Below, one piece after another: positions 27,569-35,191 of a stretch of DNA of 38,902 nucleotides. The stretch is from NCBI GenBank assembly GCA_030141605.1, contig JAQGDQ010002433.1, positions 1 to 38,902 of the forward strand, in the 5' to 3' direction. The notes beneath the pieces are model-generated. The model did no database searches. It was not told the DNA's origin and was given only the letters and a program-made list of their open reading frames with translations. The DNA comes from Tubiluchus corallicola (lineage: Eukaryota > Priapulida > Priapulimorpha > Priapulimorphida > Tubiluchidae). How positions within the stretch are numbered: position 1 is the first letter of the stretch; each line of letters starts with the position of its first letter. The translations under genes were made by a program, and so were the position numbers.

Positions 27569-28135
27569 TTAGTGCGTTATAGTTGTATCTTCATAATCTG
27601 TTTTGTCAAAAACAGTAGCGTCATTAGCAGGTTGATTAGGTGGACCGGTTTTGGATGTCGGTGTTATATTGTGTTTGTGTGAATTCAATACATCTTTAAT
27701 ATCATTCACCTCACTCACCAACGCATTTAACTTATCCGTTAGCTCATTGATTTTTATTAAGCCGTAATTACCTCCCCCATTAAATACTATCTCTCCATCA
27801 TAGAAAGAGAGTGTAGAAGTTCCTATTTTCAGTTCGACGCTTTTCAGCTCGCTATACTTGACAGCCACATATTGCGAGCTGTCACCGAATGATTTTATTA
27901 GCACGGTACTACCAATTTTTGGAAACAGTATTAAAGCCTCACTAACACGGTCTATATTACTTTTTAAACGGACGTTAAATATCTCATTATCGCTGCTGTC
28001 TATTACATCGCAAGTTTGGTTTATAGTGTCGACCGATTGTACAGTTGCAGGGATTATGCCAATGCCTGCAATGCTTTTTATCATATTCTCGAGTCCGTTT
28101 CTTAATTGCTCTGCTCTATCATTTTGTTTTGCCAT
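27569..28135 (-). CDS. Baseplate spike protein (gpV / Mu gp45 type)
   Basis: A 188-residue protein with an N-terminal OB-like domain (IPATVQSVDTINQTCDVID, LILFPKIGSTVLIKSFGDSS) and a beta-rich middle, then a helical segment and a C-terminal tip. The tip has H153-x-H155 (SHKHN) followed by TPTSKTGPP, as in iron-binding tips of P2 gpV-like spikes. The needle punctures the target envelope in contractile tails. One base separates it from the hub gene, a compact operon arrangement. Confidence 0.82.
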   Translation of the reverse strand: MAKQNDRAEQLRNGLENMIKSIAGIGIIPATVQSVDTINQTCDVIDSSDNEIFNVRLKSNIDRVSEALILFPKIGSTVLIKSFGDSSQYVAVKYSELKSVELKIGTSTLSFYDGEIVFNGGGNYGLIKINELTDKLNALVSEVNDIKDVLNSHKHNITPTSKTGPPNQPANDATVFDKTDYEDTTITH

Positions 28136-28136
28136 A

Positions 28137-29123
28137 TCAAGATAATTTAATGCCTAGTTCCACGTTACGCCTTCCACCGTTAAGTCCGTAGGTAGTGGTA
28201 ACCTTATCCACATAATAGGTTCCTTCCCTTTTGGGGTAATTAGTGTCACTTATTTTTGCGGTATTTGTTGGCTGGTTAAAAGGTATTAAAAAGGTTTTCA
28301 AACTCCCTTTATAACCTGTAAATTTGAGTTTTTCAATTTCTCTTTTTGCCCTTTGTTTTATCGTCTCTCTATCCGAAATGTTATAAAAAAACAACGTTCT
28401 TAATTCCCCGTCGCTATCTCCTTCATCCTCCTCTATTTTAGTGTTGTCCTTTTGAATGGCTATTGCCTTCACTTTTATTTTAGTATCATCTTCACGGACA
28501 AACTCAAGGCTATTATCATCAATAGTATTTACCCCCATATTATAAATAACATTACTGCCAACCTGTGCATTTGGCAACCCAATAAAAAGCGTGTTATTGT
28601 CCTTAAAATACATCTGTAATCCATAATCGTTTTTAAGTTTATTAAGTGCAAAAGCAGCGGTTACATCTTGTATATAAAACTCACTAAACTGTATATCTAT
28701 ATCCTCTTCTGTCTCTTTGGCTATCTCTGTGTCTTTTAAAATAAAATCTATTATTGTGTTAAAATTGGTGTTTTTAAAAGCCTTTTTAATATTCTTTTTA
28801 CGTAAAATAAAGGAGGCGTCCTCACATTCAATTTCAAGCGGAGTATTTGGTTTTATTGCAGAAATGTAGCCTTCAAATTCTTTTTTTAGTTCTTCATTAT
28901 ATCCCAATTCTATGATTATTTTGTCTCCCACATTGAACGCCTTGGCGGGTTCTTTTTCTGCTAACAAATCACCTTCTTTTTTCAATCTGGCAGAGGTGGG
29001 CAATAAAATCTTTGCCGTGTCTGTAAGTGCCTTTACGGATTTTTCTATTTTAACTTCGTTGACTCTGGTTAGAGTGTAAGTCTCTTTTCCCGTTATTGTT
29101 ATTTTTGCTCCTAAAACATACAT
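28137..29123 (-). CDS. Tail hub protein (gpD / late-control-D type)
   Basis: A 328-residue protein with the pattern of the P2 gpD / Mu gp44 hub: GDKIIIELGYNEELKKEFEG, YISAIKPNTPLEIECEDAS, FYIQDVTAAFALNKLKNDYG, and REIEKLKFTGYKGSLKTFLI in the third domain, ending with TYYVDKVTTTYGLNGGRRNV. The hub joins the tube to the spike. It lies between the DUF6046 gene and the spike gene, a single base apart from each, which supports the call. Confidence 0.85.
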   Translation of the reverse strand: MYVLGAKITITGKETYTLTRVNEVKIEKSVKALTDTAKILLPTSARLKKEGDLLAEKEPAKAFNVGDKIIIELGYNEELKKEFEGYISAIKPNTPLEIECEDASFILRKKNIKKAFKNTNFNTIIDFILKDTEIAKETEEDIDIQFSEFYIQDVTAAFALNKLKNDYGLQMYFKDNNTLFIGLPNAQVGSNVIYNMGVNTIDDNSLEFVREDDTKIKVKAIAIQKDNTKIEEDEGDSDGELRTLFFYNISDRETIKQRAKREIEKLKFTGYKGSLKTFLIPFNQPTNTAKISDTNYPKREGTYYVDKVTTTYGLNGGRRNVELGIKLS

Positions 29124-29124
29124 T

Positions 29125-29751
29125 TTACTCTAATTCTAAAATAAAGTCTTCATCACTTGTGCATAAGAATTCATAAGCTTGTGCATGTTGAATACCTACC
29201 ATTTCTGGTAAACGAAAATCTTTTATCACAAGCCTCTCAACACCCAAGATATTTGTTAGCAATTCGTTATTCACAGGCAAGCTTTCATTTAACAAAAACA
29301 GCTCCTTTAATTGTTCCACTTGTTCGCTAGGATATTTGTACATGTTGTTAAAATCTATTACAATGCCACGTATATTTATATTATAATCAGTCGTGTTTAT
29401 TAGTTCCTTGACGGTTCCTTTTCTACTACTACCTGTCAAGGGTGTTTCTACAATGTTTTTCTTTATGTCAACTTGTAAAATGGGTTCATTGGGCAGTTGA
29501 ATTCCATTAATAGATATTGGCATAAATAACGGTGTGCCAAGAGGAGTTGAACGGTTTAACCCATCAGTAAAAGTGGGTTGTTTTGTGTTTTGTATTTGCT
29601 GGTTAGGGTCAAACCCTTCAGCAGTTGTAACATCTGTTTCAATTGGAGGTTGCAAAAAGGGCAATCCCTTATAACCAAAAGCAAGTTCAAATAGTTGAGG
29701 TAAATTGAACTCTGCCGGTCTTTGTCGTGTTATTATGCCACCTGTTACCAT
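29125..29751 (-). CDS. DUF6046-type tail protein (tube-hub adaptor region)
   Basis: A 208-residue protein whose central part (PISINGIQLPNEPILQVDIK, KKNIVETPLTGSSRKGTVKE, DYNINIRGIVIDFNNMYKYP) matches what I know as the DUF6046 family found in Bacteroidota phage tails. It occupies the place of Mu gp43/DNA-circulation-like proteins, between tape measure and hub, and probably joins tube and hub (inference). It ends 1 bp before the hub gene start. Confidence 0.72.
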   Translation of the reverse strand: MVTGGIITRQRPAEFNLPQLFELAFGYKGLPFLQPPIETDVTTAEGFDPNQQIQNTKQPTFTDGLNRSTPLGTPLFMPISINGIQLPNEPILQVDIKKNIVETPLTGSSRKGTVKELINTTDYNINIRGIVIDFNNMYKYPSEQVEQLKELFLLNESLPVNNELLTNILGVERLVIKDFRLPEMVGIQHAQAYEFLCTSDEDFILELE

Positions 29752-29753
29752 TG

Positions 29754-31391
29754 TTATTGTGTTTGTATTTGGTTAAATCCATTGACGGCATTTATAACAG
29801 ATTCCAGTATTCTTTCGCCAGCTGCTTCGGCACCATCTGCTATTTCTTTTGTGTTTATGTTTATGCCATCCATAAATTTACCTATGGTTATATTAATGTT
29901 TTTCACCTGCTTTCCTCCTGTGGTTATTGCAGTTGTGCCTTGTGTCACATCTGTGGGAGGAGCGGTTGTTTCTTTTGGAGAAATGGCTCCCTGCATTGCT
30001 TGTGTCATATCTGTGGGAGGAGCGGTTGTTTCTTTTGGAGAAATGGCTCCCTGCATTGCTTGTGTTACATCTGTGGGGGGTGTTATTCCTGCCGCCGCCA
30101 CTGATGGAGCTGTTCCTCCTGCCCCTGCAGCAGAAGGGGTTAAATCGCCTGCTTTGCTTAATTGTTTCTTGCTTTCGCCAATGTAATTGGACGCAAAATT
30201 CTGTCCAAAGGTTTTTCCTGCTTGAGCTCCTGCCTTACCGATAGCTACGATTGGCGTAGTGTCAAGTATCCCTTTACCCAAACTGCTAAATCCCTCCTTT
30301 GCCGCTTCAGCAGCCTCTTTAAATTCACCCTCGAACAATTTGCTAATTGCTGTGCCTAATAACCCAAGCCCTTTTAAAACGTTTTTTATCCCCTCCAGAA
30401 AAGTACCAAACAAAGTAGATGTAAATGTTTTCAATGCTTCCCAAGTGGTAATTATTACAGCCCTAAATCTCGCAAATTTCTGCCATGCAAAAACAACTGC
30501 AGAAGTTAATGCCACTATTGCCGTAATTATCAAACCCCATCCACTGGCCTTCATGGCAACATTTAATAGCCATTGTGCCGCCGTCCAAAGTTTTGTTGCT
30601 ATAGATACGGTATTCGTTGCCACATTTAACAGCCATTGTGCCGCCGTCCAAAATTTTGTTTGTTGGATAATGAACAGCAATGAGTCTCCAGTATCAGATA
30701 ATTCAGTTTGTAGTCCGCTAGTGGCTGATTTTAGCAGAGTCATGCCTGCTGCTAAACTGCCCAGTTGTTTTGCTGCTACATTTTTGGCTGTACTACCGAC
30801 ACTGCCAAATTCTTGAATTAATTCTCTTATGCTATCAGTTCCGCCTTGTACTAAGCCAGTCAGCTTACTCCCTGCAATTTGTCCAAAAATGTCTAACACA
30901 CTTGCCCCAGTATTCCCTGCTTCATTTAAGTCATTAATTGTACCAATAAGTGAATGAATCGTCCCATTGCTTTCTAAATGATTTAATGCGTTTTGTGCGT
31001 CTATAGTTGGTTTTTGTAATTTCGCAAAAGAGGAAGCGAGGGCGGTACCTGCCAAGCTTCCTTGCATCCCAATGTTACCAAATTTCTCTATAAGTGTCAG
31101 CGTATCAGAAATGCTTTGATTTGCTGCTGTAGCGGCTGGTGCTGTTAGATTTAATGACTTGCCTAGCTGCTCTAAATTAACGCTAGCGCTTGTGGTTGTT
31201 AGTGCCAGTTTGTCGTTAAGTTCGGCTGTTTTGTTTGTTTCTAATCTAAAAGCAGCGAGGGTGTTGCTGGTGGCTTTTTGTTGCTTGTCAAATTTAGCAA
31301 CAGAAGTACTTAGTTTATTTATAGAATTTATTAATTTGTCTACACTACTACTTTTACCTTGTACTTCTATGGGTATTTGATACGTTGCCAC
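29754..31391 (-). CDS. Tail tape-measure protein
   Basis: A 545-residue protein with the usual tape-measure features: a long helical N-terminal half rich in Ala/Ser/Thr (LINSINKLSTSVAKFDKQQK), a repeated hydrophobic block (WTAAQWLLNVA at about 248 and 269), a hydrophobic stretch about 284-304, and a Pro/Thr-rich linker with two 20-residue repeats (TDVTQAMQGAISPKETTAPP and a near-copy). It begins with GTG and overlaps the end of the frameshifted chaperone product by 38 bp. At the rule of thumb of about 0.15 nm per residue the tail would be near 80 nm (inference). Confidence 0.9.
   Translation of the reverse strand: MATYQIPIEVQGKSSSVDKLINSINKLSTSVAKFDKQQKATSNTLAAFRLETNKTAELNDKLALTTTSASVNLEQLGKSLNLTAPAATAANQSISDTLTLIEKFGNIGMQGSLAGTALASSFAKLQKPTIDAQNALNHLESNGTIHSLIGTINDLNEAGNTGASVLDIFGQIAGSKLTGLVQGGTDSIRELIQEFGSVGSTAKNVAAKQLGSLAAGMTLLKSATSGLQTELSDTGDSLLFIIQQTKFWTAAQWLLNVATNTVSIATKLWTAAQWLLNVAMKASGWGLIITAIVALTSAVVFAWQKFARFRAVIITTWEALKTFTSTLFGTFLEGIKNVLKGLGLLGTAISKLFEGEFKEAAEAAKEGFSSLGKGILDTTPIVAIGKAGAQAGKTFGQNFASNYIGESKKQLSKAGDLTPSAAGAGGTAPSVAAAGITPPTDVTQAMQGAISPKETTAPPTDMTQAMQGAISPKETTAPPTDVTQGTTAITTGGKQVKNINITIGKFMDGININTKEIADGAEAAGERILESVINAVNGFNQIQTQ
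29941..30078 (-). repeat. 60-bp tandem repeat within the tape-measure gene
   Basis: Positions 29941-30000 and 30001-30060 differ by one base; a partial third copy follows to about 30078. It encodes the 20-residue Pro/Thr linker repeat. Copy number could change linker length. Confidence 0.95.
30554..30660 (-). repeat. 63-bp near repeat within the tape-measure gene
   Basis: Two copies of a block encoding WTAAQWLLNVA start 63 bp (21 residues) apart, about 30554-30597 and 30618-30660, with a few substitutions. They form part of the hydrophobic section of the tape measure. Confidence 0.85.
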
Positions 31392-31853
31392 CGCCTGCTT
31401 CTTTTTTTCTTATGTCAATTAAATTTTTAAAATTCATTACCCACTCTTCGTTGCTCATTTCCCTTAATTCGTTACGAGAAATGCCTAAATAGTACATTAA
31501 CATTGTGTTAATGTATCCGATATAATTGCTATTAACTCCTCCATTGCAGGAGTTTATAACTTTTTTATCTCTGCATTTCCTATTTTGAGGATTTTATCCA
31601 ATGTTGCAATAGTGCTTATTTGCATCTCCCATTTTGTTTTGAATTGCTCATCGCCCGCCACAAAGCAATTGTTTATAATAGTTGATGCGTAGTCAAGGGT
31701 TTTATTTTGTGACATATACATGAGTGCCATGTTTACAGTCTCTCTATCTGGTGCTTTCAGATAACATTTCTTTTGTTCACCTTCAAACGTTATTGTTATT
31801 TCGTAAACGTCTTTGTATTTTTTTTTTAGCTCTTCAATATTGGCTTTGCTCAT
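31354..31853 (-). CDS. Tail assembly chaperone fusion (GT type) by -1 frameshift
   Basis: Predicted long form of the tail chaperone. Ribosomes that slip -1 at the heptamer A AAA AAG (31560-31566) leave the upstream frame after Lys98 and read 68 further codons from GTT (31560) to a stop at 31354-31356, giving about 166 residues. The extension contains YIGYINTMLMYYLGISRNEL and REMSNEEWVMNFKNLIDIRK, the kind of T-domain that recruits the tape measure in lambda-like and other tails. The T frame has no ATG near its beginning and spans the otherwise empty 160 bp before the tape measure. Confidence 0.85.
31534..31566 (-). promoter_or_regulatory. Programmed -1 ribosomal frameshift signal
   Basis: On the minus strand the heptamer A AAA AAG (31566 to 31560) lies in the correct X XXY YYZ phase at codons 97-98 of the G gene. 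A 5-nt spacer (TTATA) is followed by a hairpin AACTCCT / AGGAGTT (31554-31548 and 31540-31534, 7-nt loop). The zero-frame stop codon TAA comes two codons after the heptamer. This is the same heptamer as in E. coli dnaX. Confidence 0.88.
31554..31853 (-). CDS. Tail assembly chaperone (G type)
   Basis: A 99-residue protein, the short form produced without frameshifting. It starts ATG 31853 and reads YEITITFEGEQKKCYLKAPD, ETVNMALMYMSQNK, then ends KIGNAEIKKL. Position just upstream of the tape measure, size and the overlapping downstream frame identify it as the tail chaperone. Its last codons contain the slippery heptamer. It follows the lysis-type genes by about 40 bp. Confidence 0.82.
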   Translation of the reverse strand: MSKANIEELKKKYKDVYEITITFEGEQKKCYLKAPDRETVNMALMYMSQNKTLDYASTIINNCFVAGDEQFKTKWEMQISTIATLDKILKIGNAEIKKL

Positions 31854-31890
31854 TTTATTAGTTTTTAATTATATGTTTTATAATAAAATA

Positions 31891-32079
31891 TTAATTCTGA
31901 TCTTTGATATCTTGTTTATTATTGAACTCTCCTTTGTTATTTTTGCCTTTTATTTTTTGCTTTTTCACTTCTTGAACAAAAGTGGGCTTGTCTAAAAATT
32001 TAGCATAAAACCATGTCCCACTACCAAATCCAATGACAAACCCTAAAAGGATATGGATAATATATTTTTTGATTCCCAT
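31891..32079 (-). CDS. Small membrane protein, spanin-like
   Basis: From ATG 32079 a 62-residue protein: a single N-terminal transmembrane segment (IIHILLGFVIGFGSGTWFYA) and a strongly charged, lysine-rich C-terminus (KKQKIKGKNNKGEFNNKQ). The start was chosen because it follows the upstream gene's stop by 2 bp; a longer frame would overlap that gene and add basic residues ahead of the membrane segment. Shape and position next to holin-like and amidase genes suggest an inner-membrane spanin-type subunit (inference). Confidence 0.55.
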   Translation of the reverse strand: MGIKKYIIHILLGFVIGFGSGTWFYAKFLDKPTFVQEVKKQKIKGKNNKGEFNNKQDIKDQN

Positions 32080-32081
32080 AG

Positions 32082-32300
32082 CTATGAGTTTTTTCTTTCT
32101 ACTCTTTTTTCTTGCACAGCAACTCCCCACAACATGACTGCCAATCCTTGTAATATTGAAAGAAAAGCTATGTCATTGGTTTGTAATCCATCTCCAATAA
32201 ACATTCGCACCAGACCTACTAACAAAACTATATATGTGATGATATTGGCTGCTAACAGCTTTCCATTATATCGTCCGTTATTTTTTATCATATCTTTCAT
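32082..32300 (-). CDS. Holin-like small membrane protein
   Basis: A 72-residue protein with two hydrophobic segments (ANIITYIVLLVGLVRMFIG and DIAFLSILQGLAVMLWGVAV) linked by a short polar turn and ending in a charged tail (QEKRVERKN). Size, topology and its place directly after the amidase gene (overlapping by 4 bp) fit a phage holin. No sequence family is recognised with confidence, so the call is by shape and context. Confidence 0.6.
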   Translation of the reverse strand: MKDMIKNNGRYNGKLLAANIITYIVLLVGLVRMFIGDGLQTNDIAFLSILQGLAVMLWGVAVQEKRVERKNS

Positions 32301-32683
32301 AATGCTTCTTTTACATTAAAACAAGGGCATTTTTTATTTGCAAACTCACAATGTCCATGTGTTGTTGCACGAGGGTATTTATACTGTAGCTCGCCTACTA
32401 AGTCTTTCAATGCCACTTTCTGCTCTGGTGTTCGGTTGTCCTCTCCGTCTTTTCCTCCTACCCAGCAGACACCTATACTCCCTTTATTTTTGCCCATGCA
32501 GTGGGCTCCAACCTCTTTATCCTCCCGTCCTTTTTCTATTTCTCCATTGCGTTTTATTACATAGTGATAACCTATTTTTTCCCACCCCTTTTGTTTATGC
32601 CAGCTATCTATTTCTTTTGCTCCAATATCCATACCCGTAGGTGTGTCAGAACAGTGAATTATTAGTTTAGTTATCTTTCTCAT
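32297..32683 (-). CDS. N-acetylmuramoyl-L-alanine amidase (T7-lysozyme type)
   Basis: Cuts the amide bond between MurNAc and L-Ala in peptidoglycan. From ATG 32683 it has 128 residues. Zinc ligands align with T7 lysozyme: His10 (IIHCSDTP), His111 and Cys119 (GHCEFANKKCPCF), with Lys117 and Tyr39 (GYHYVI) at the expected catalytic places. A longer frame reaching 32764 exists but overlaps the upstream gene and adds unrelated sequence, so the shorter start is chosen. No signal peptide, so it needs a holin for export, consistent with its neighbours. It is the lysis enzyme of the tail cluster. Confidence 0.92.
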   Translation of the reverse strand: MRKITKLIIHCSDTPTGMDIGAKEIDSWHKQKGWEKIGYHYVIKRNGEIEKGREDKEVGAHCMGKNKGSIGVCWVGGKDGEDNRTPEQKVALKDLVGELQYKYPRATTHGHCEFANKKCPCFNVKEAL

Positions 32684-32688
32684 TTTCT

Positions 32689-32943
32689 TTATAACGCTCG
32701 CACAAAAAAGTATACGATCATTGCGGAAACAACACTGCATATTATTGCCGTAACTCCACCCCATATCATGGCTTGATTTTTCATTTTTGTCTCTAATATC
32801 GCCACCTTGACTTTTTGTTCTTCATGCTCTTTCAAAAGCGTTTCTACTTTTGCTTGAATGTCTTTAAAGGAGTAGAAAAGTTTTAGTAATAATTCTTTTT
32901 GAGTTAATTTATCCGGTTGGATATATTGCTCCTTATTGCTCAT
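32689..32943 (-). CDS. Coiled-coil protein with C-terminal membrane segment (XhlA-like)
   Basis: An 84-residue protein: a long helix with heptad-like pattern (FKDIQAKVETLLKEHEEQKV and KVAILETKMKNQ) followed by one transmembrane segment (IWGGVTAIICSVVSAMIVYF). This is the layout of the XhlA/hemolysin-like lysis proteins of phages. It sits between the tube gene and the amidase, 5 bp upstream of each neighbour, and is likely part of the lysis set. Sequence identity to a known family cannot be shown here. Confidence 0.6.
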   Translation of the reverse strand: MSNKEQYIQPDKLTQKELLLKLFYSFKDIQAKVETLLKEHEEQKVKVAILETKMKNQAMIWGGVTAIICSVVSAMIVYFFVRAL

Positions 32944-32948
32944 TCTCT

Positions 32949-33374
32949 CTATACATTATACTTTATGTTCAATGCCACAAATGGCAATTCTATTTGCGAA
33001 TTCAAATCACCTTGAGACATTGCAGTGTCAAATTCAGTTACTTGTACGTTTTCAATGTTATCTCTGGTTATTTTGGGGTTCGTCACATCTCCACTATATG
33101 ACACTGAAATGTTAAATGTTATCTCTGTCAGGTCTTTTGCCCCTACCTCTCTTGCGGCTTTATTAAGAGCTATCACTTCACTTTGTAGCAATGTAATAGA
33201 CCCTTCGTAAGCTTTATTGCCATTTTGAATCGCCAACGGAGCGCTACCTCTGCCATAGAGGGGTTCGTGTACTCGGGAGGTTCTGTAACTTATTCCTATA
33301 AACCCGACTAATGGACGTCCCAAAATACTAATTTCTATGTTTTCCCAAGCATATTGCTTTGCGTTTACTGCCAT
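32949..33374 (-). CDS. Probable tail tube protein
   Basis: A 141-residue protein, directly 5 bp downstream of the sheath gene where contractile tails encode the tube. The sequence is beta-rich with one helix (LQSEVIALNKAAREVGAKDL), in the order of the tube fold: WENIEISILGRPLVGFIGIS, KAYEGSITLLQSEVI, LTEITFNISVSYSGD, and IELPFVALNIKYNV at the end. I recognise this as the tube-type protein of Bacteroidota phages without a firm family name, so position carries much of the weight. Confidence 0.75.
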   Translation of the reverse strand: MAVNAKQYAWENIEISILGRPLVGFIGISYRTSRVHEPLYGRGSAPLAIQNGNKAYEGSITLLQSEVIALNKAAREVGAKDLTEITFNISVSYSGDVTNPKITRDNIENVQVTEFDTAMSQGDLNSQIELPFVALNIKYNV

Positions 33375-33379
33375 GTTAA

Positions 33380-34573
33380 CTAATTTAATGCAGGGTTCAC
33401 AAACCCTATTTCTACAATTATTTTTTTTGCATAACCTACAGGTGTAATCTCTAATATTATCTTTATTTCACCTGTAGATAAAATGTTTTGTTCAGGGTCT
33501 ATAAATGCACTTACACTGCTTATTTCCCCCCCGCTTGTCATTTGCTGGTCTATTACTGTTTCAATATTTGTCTGTAAGTTGCCAGCAATTGAAGGTAATA
33601 TGTTGCCATTTTCTGTTACACCTATTTCATCCAATAACTCATTTACATAAGTAATGTACGTAAGTAAATATGCCTTATCTATTACCCTACCATTCGCCAA
33701 AGTTTTGTAATCGTCAGTATCAGCAGTTGCCATTGGGTCGTCAGAAAGGAAGTATCCTGCGCGTCCTTGATAGAAACGCAATAACATATATCCTTTGTCA
33801 TGAACAGCATCCAGTTGCAATTCTTGGCCTTCTACTGTCACGCCGTTAGATAAATAAGCGTCTGTTATTGGAAGAGACCCGTCTTTTACCCTTCCTACAT
33901 TTCTTTGCACTGGAATATTTGATATTTTGCCTAATAATAGGCCAACGGAAGAGCTGCCGTCCGTTAATGTACTACCTATAAATATTGCACTTCGGTTTTT
34001 ATCATCGGTTTTTAGGTCTGTTAAGTCGCCAGGTGTTCCTGTATAACTTCTACCCTCTAAAATTATTCTAAATGGCTTATACCTATCATTATATGTTTCG
34101 GCTAATATCTGCCCTGTAATTAAGGCGTCAAAAGCCTCCTGGTCAATTCCATTCGTTACATCTGGAGTATAACCTACATCTGGAGAGCGTGTAACTCCTA
34201 ACACTTTGACTCTACCATTAGCGGCGTCTAATAGATTTACAGCATAATTTCCCTCGTTAATATCAACGAGACTATCCATTGCAATGGTTTGGGATGTTAC
34301 TAATATCCACAATTCTGCTCCTGTTCCTGCAGCATCATAAAACTCTTTCAAATGCCTGTATACGTTTACAGAGTTGGCTATATCGTAATTCTCGTCTATT
34401 TTCAATTCATCAACAGCTTGTTTTAAGGAAAATATTTGGTACGGTGTGTTCAACTCCACGCCACTAGCAACTGCCACACCTTGGAGTATCAAACCCATTA
34501 TTCCATCATCCACCGAAGGCGTACTACCGAGGCCTCCCTGTTGTAATTGTATGTCTATTTTTGGTAATGGCAT
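33380..34573 (-). CDS. Contractile tail sheath protein (DUF2586 type)
   Basis: A 397-residue protein. Its start (PLPKIDIQLQQGGLGSTPS, then DGIMGLILQGVAVASGVELN), the blocks SVNVYRHLKEFYDAAGTGAE and LWILVTSQTIAMD, and the C-terminal insertion-domain end (VSAFIDPEQNILSTGEIKII, EITPVGYAKKIIVEIGFV) match the DUF2586 sheath family. The C-terminal strands would form the sheath mesh. The sheath contracts to drive the tube into the target. Its presence makes the system a contractile rather than a siphovirus-type tail. It is followed by the tube gene. Confidence 0.85.
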   Translation of the reverse strand: MPLPKIDIQLQQGGLGSTPSVDDGIMGLILQGVAVASGVELNTPYQIFSLKQAVDELKIDENYDIANSVNVYRHLKEFYDAAGTGAELWILVTSQTIAMDSLVDINEGNYAVNLLDAANGRVKVLGVTRSPDVGYTPDVTNGIDQEAFDALITGQILAETYNDRYKPFRIILEGRSYTGTPGDLTDLKTDDKNRSAIFIGSTLTDGSSSVGLLLGKISNIPVQRNVGRVKDGSLPITDAYLSNGVTVEGQELQLDAVHDKGYMLLRFYQGRAGYFLSDDPMATADTDDYKTLANGRVIDKAYLLTYITYVNELLDEIGVTENGNILPSIAGNLQTNIETVIDQQMTSGGEISSVSAFIDPEQNILSTGEIKIILEITPVGYAKKIIVEIGFVNPALN

Positions 34574-34576
34574 AGT

Positions 34577-34957
34577 TTATCTTTTTTTGTTTTTTTGTGA
34601 AATTTTTCGATTATCTGCCGAAGGTTCTTTTCCCTCTGTGGTGTCGTTGTCTTTCTGTTCTTGTCCTTTTTTTGTCACAGCCTGTGCTTCTACTACTTCT
34701 TTTGTTTTTGCCTCTGCTTTTTTCTTTTCCTTTTCTCTTTTCTCTTTTTCTCTTTTTTGCTGTTCCTTGTGTGCCAGTTTTTCTGCTTCTGTTTTGGTTA
34801 TTATTTGCACCTTACCTTTCCCATCTGGTTTTGCTTTTCTATTTAGCGAAACTTGATGCTCATTTGCCAACAACTCCTTTCCAAAAGGAGTCCCATCAGT
34901 TGTAATGTATATCTCCTTGAAATTTGGATTCGCTTTAAATATTTTGTTGTAATTCAT
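34577..34957 (-). CDS. Conserved tail-operon protein with lysine/glutamate-rich tail
   Basis: A 126-residue protein, the first gene of the minus-strand tail operon, 3 bp before the sheath gene. The N-terminal 40 residues (ANPNFKEIYITTDGTPFGKE, LLANEHQVSLNRK) look like a small conserved domain that I associate with genes just ahead of the sheath in Bacteroidota phages. The rest is a highly charged helix (REKEKREKEKKKAEAKTK) and a polar tail. No function can be given; it may relate to tail completion or head joining in ancestral phages. Confidence 0.65.
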   Translation of the reverse strand: MNYNKIFKANPNFKEIYITTDGTPFGKELLANEHQVSLNRKAKPDGKGKVQIITKTEAEKLAHKEQQKREKEKREKEKKKAEAKTKEVVEAQAVTKKGQEQKDNDTTEGKEPSADNRKISQKNKKR

Positions 34958-35124
34958 TTCTTATTTTGTTTGTTTTTATATATCGCTTACAATTGATCCT
35001 ATATACTTATTCCTTTTTGGTAAAGCTATAAAACGGTGTTGAAGTCCTATTGTATCCTTATTAGAAATGTTTGTTTCACGCCTCCAAAAGTTTTAAAACA
35101 AAGGAATGAAAGCTAAAAGACAAC

Positions 35125-35161
35125 TGCAAAAAGAGTTGCAATCCTTGCAACTCTTTTTGCA
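35125..35161. repeat. Perfect 17-bp-arm palindrome in the divergent spacer
   Basis: Arms 35125-35141 and 35145-35161 (each reading TGCAAAAAGAGTTGCAA or its complement) around a TCC loop. It lies between the two divergent tail operons, about 170 bp upstream of the minus operon's first gene. It lacks a T-run on the plus strand. It may be an operator or a terminator for transcripts entering the spacer (inference). Confidence 0.9.
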
Positions 35162-35191
35162 AAAAAGTTAGTAGACACGTTCATTTGTAGC

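Noticed and set aside
29722-30186. Plus-strand open frames over the tape-measure 3' part
   Set aside because: They mirror the internal repeats of the tape measure on the opposite strand and have low-complexity Cys/Ser sequence; shadows.
27026-35150. Inverted repeats at the borders of the putative inversion
   Set aside because: Only a 7-bp TGCAACT match was found between the left terminator and the right palindrome, too short to be meaningful.
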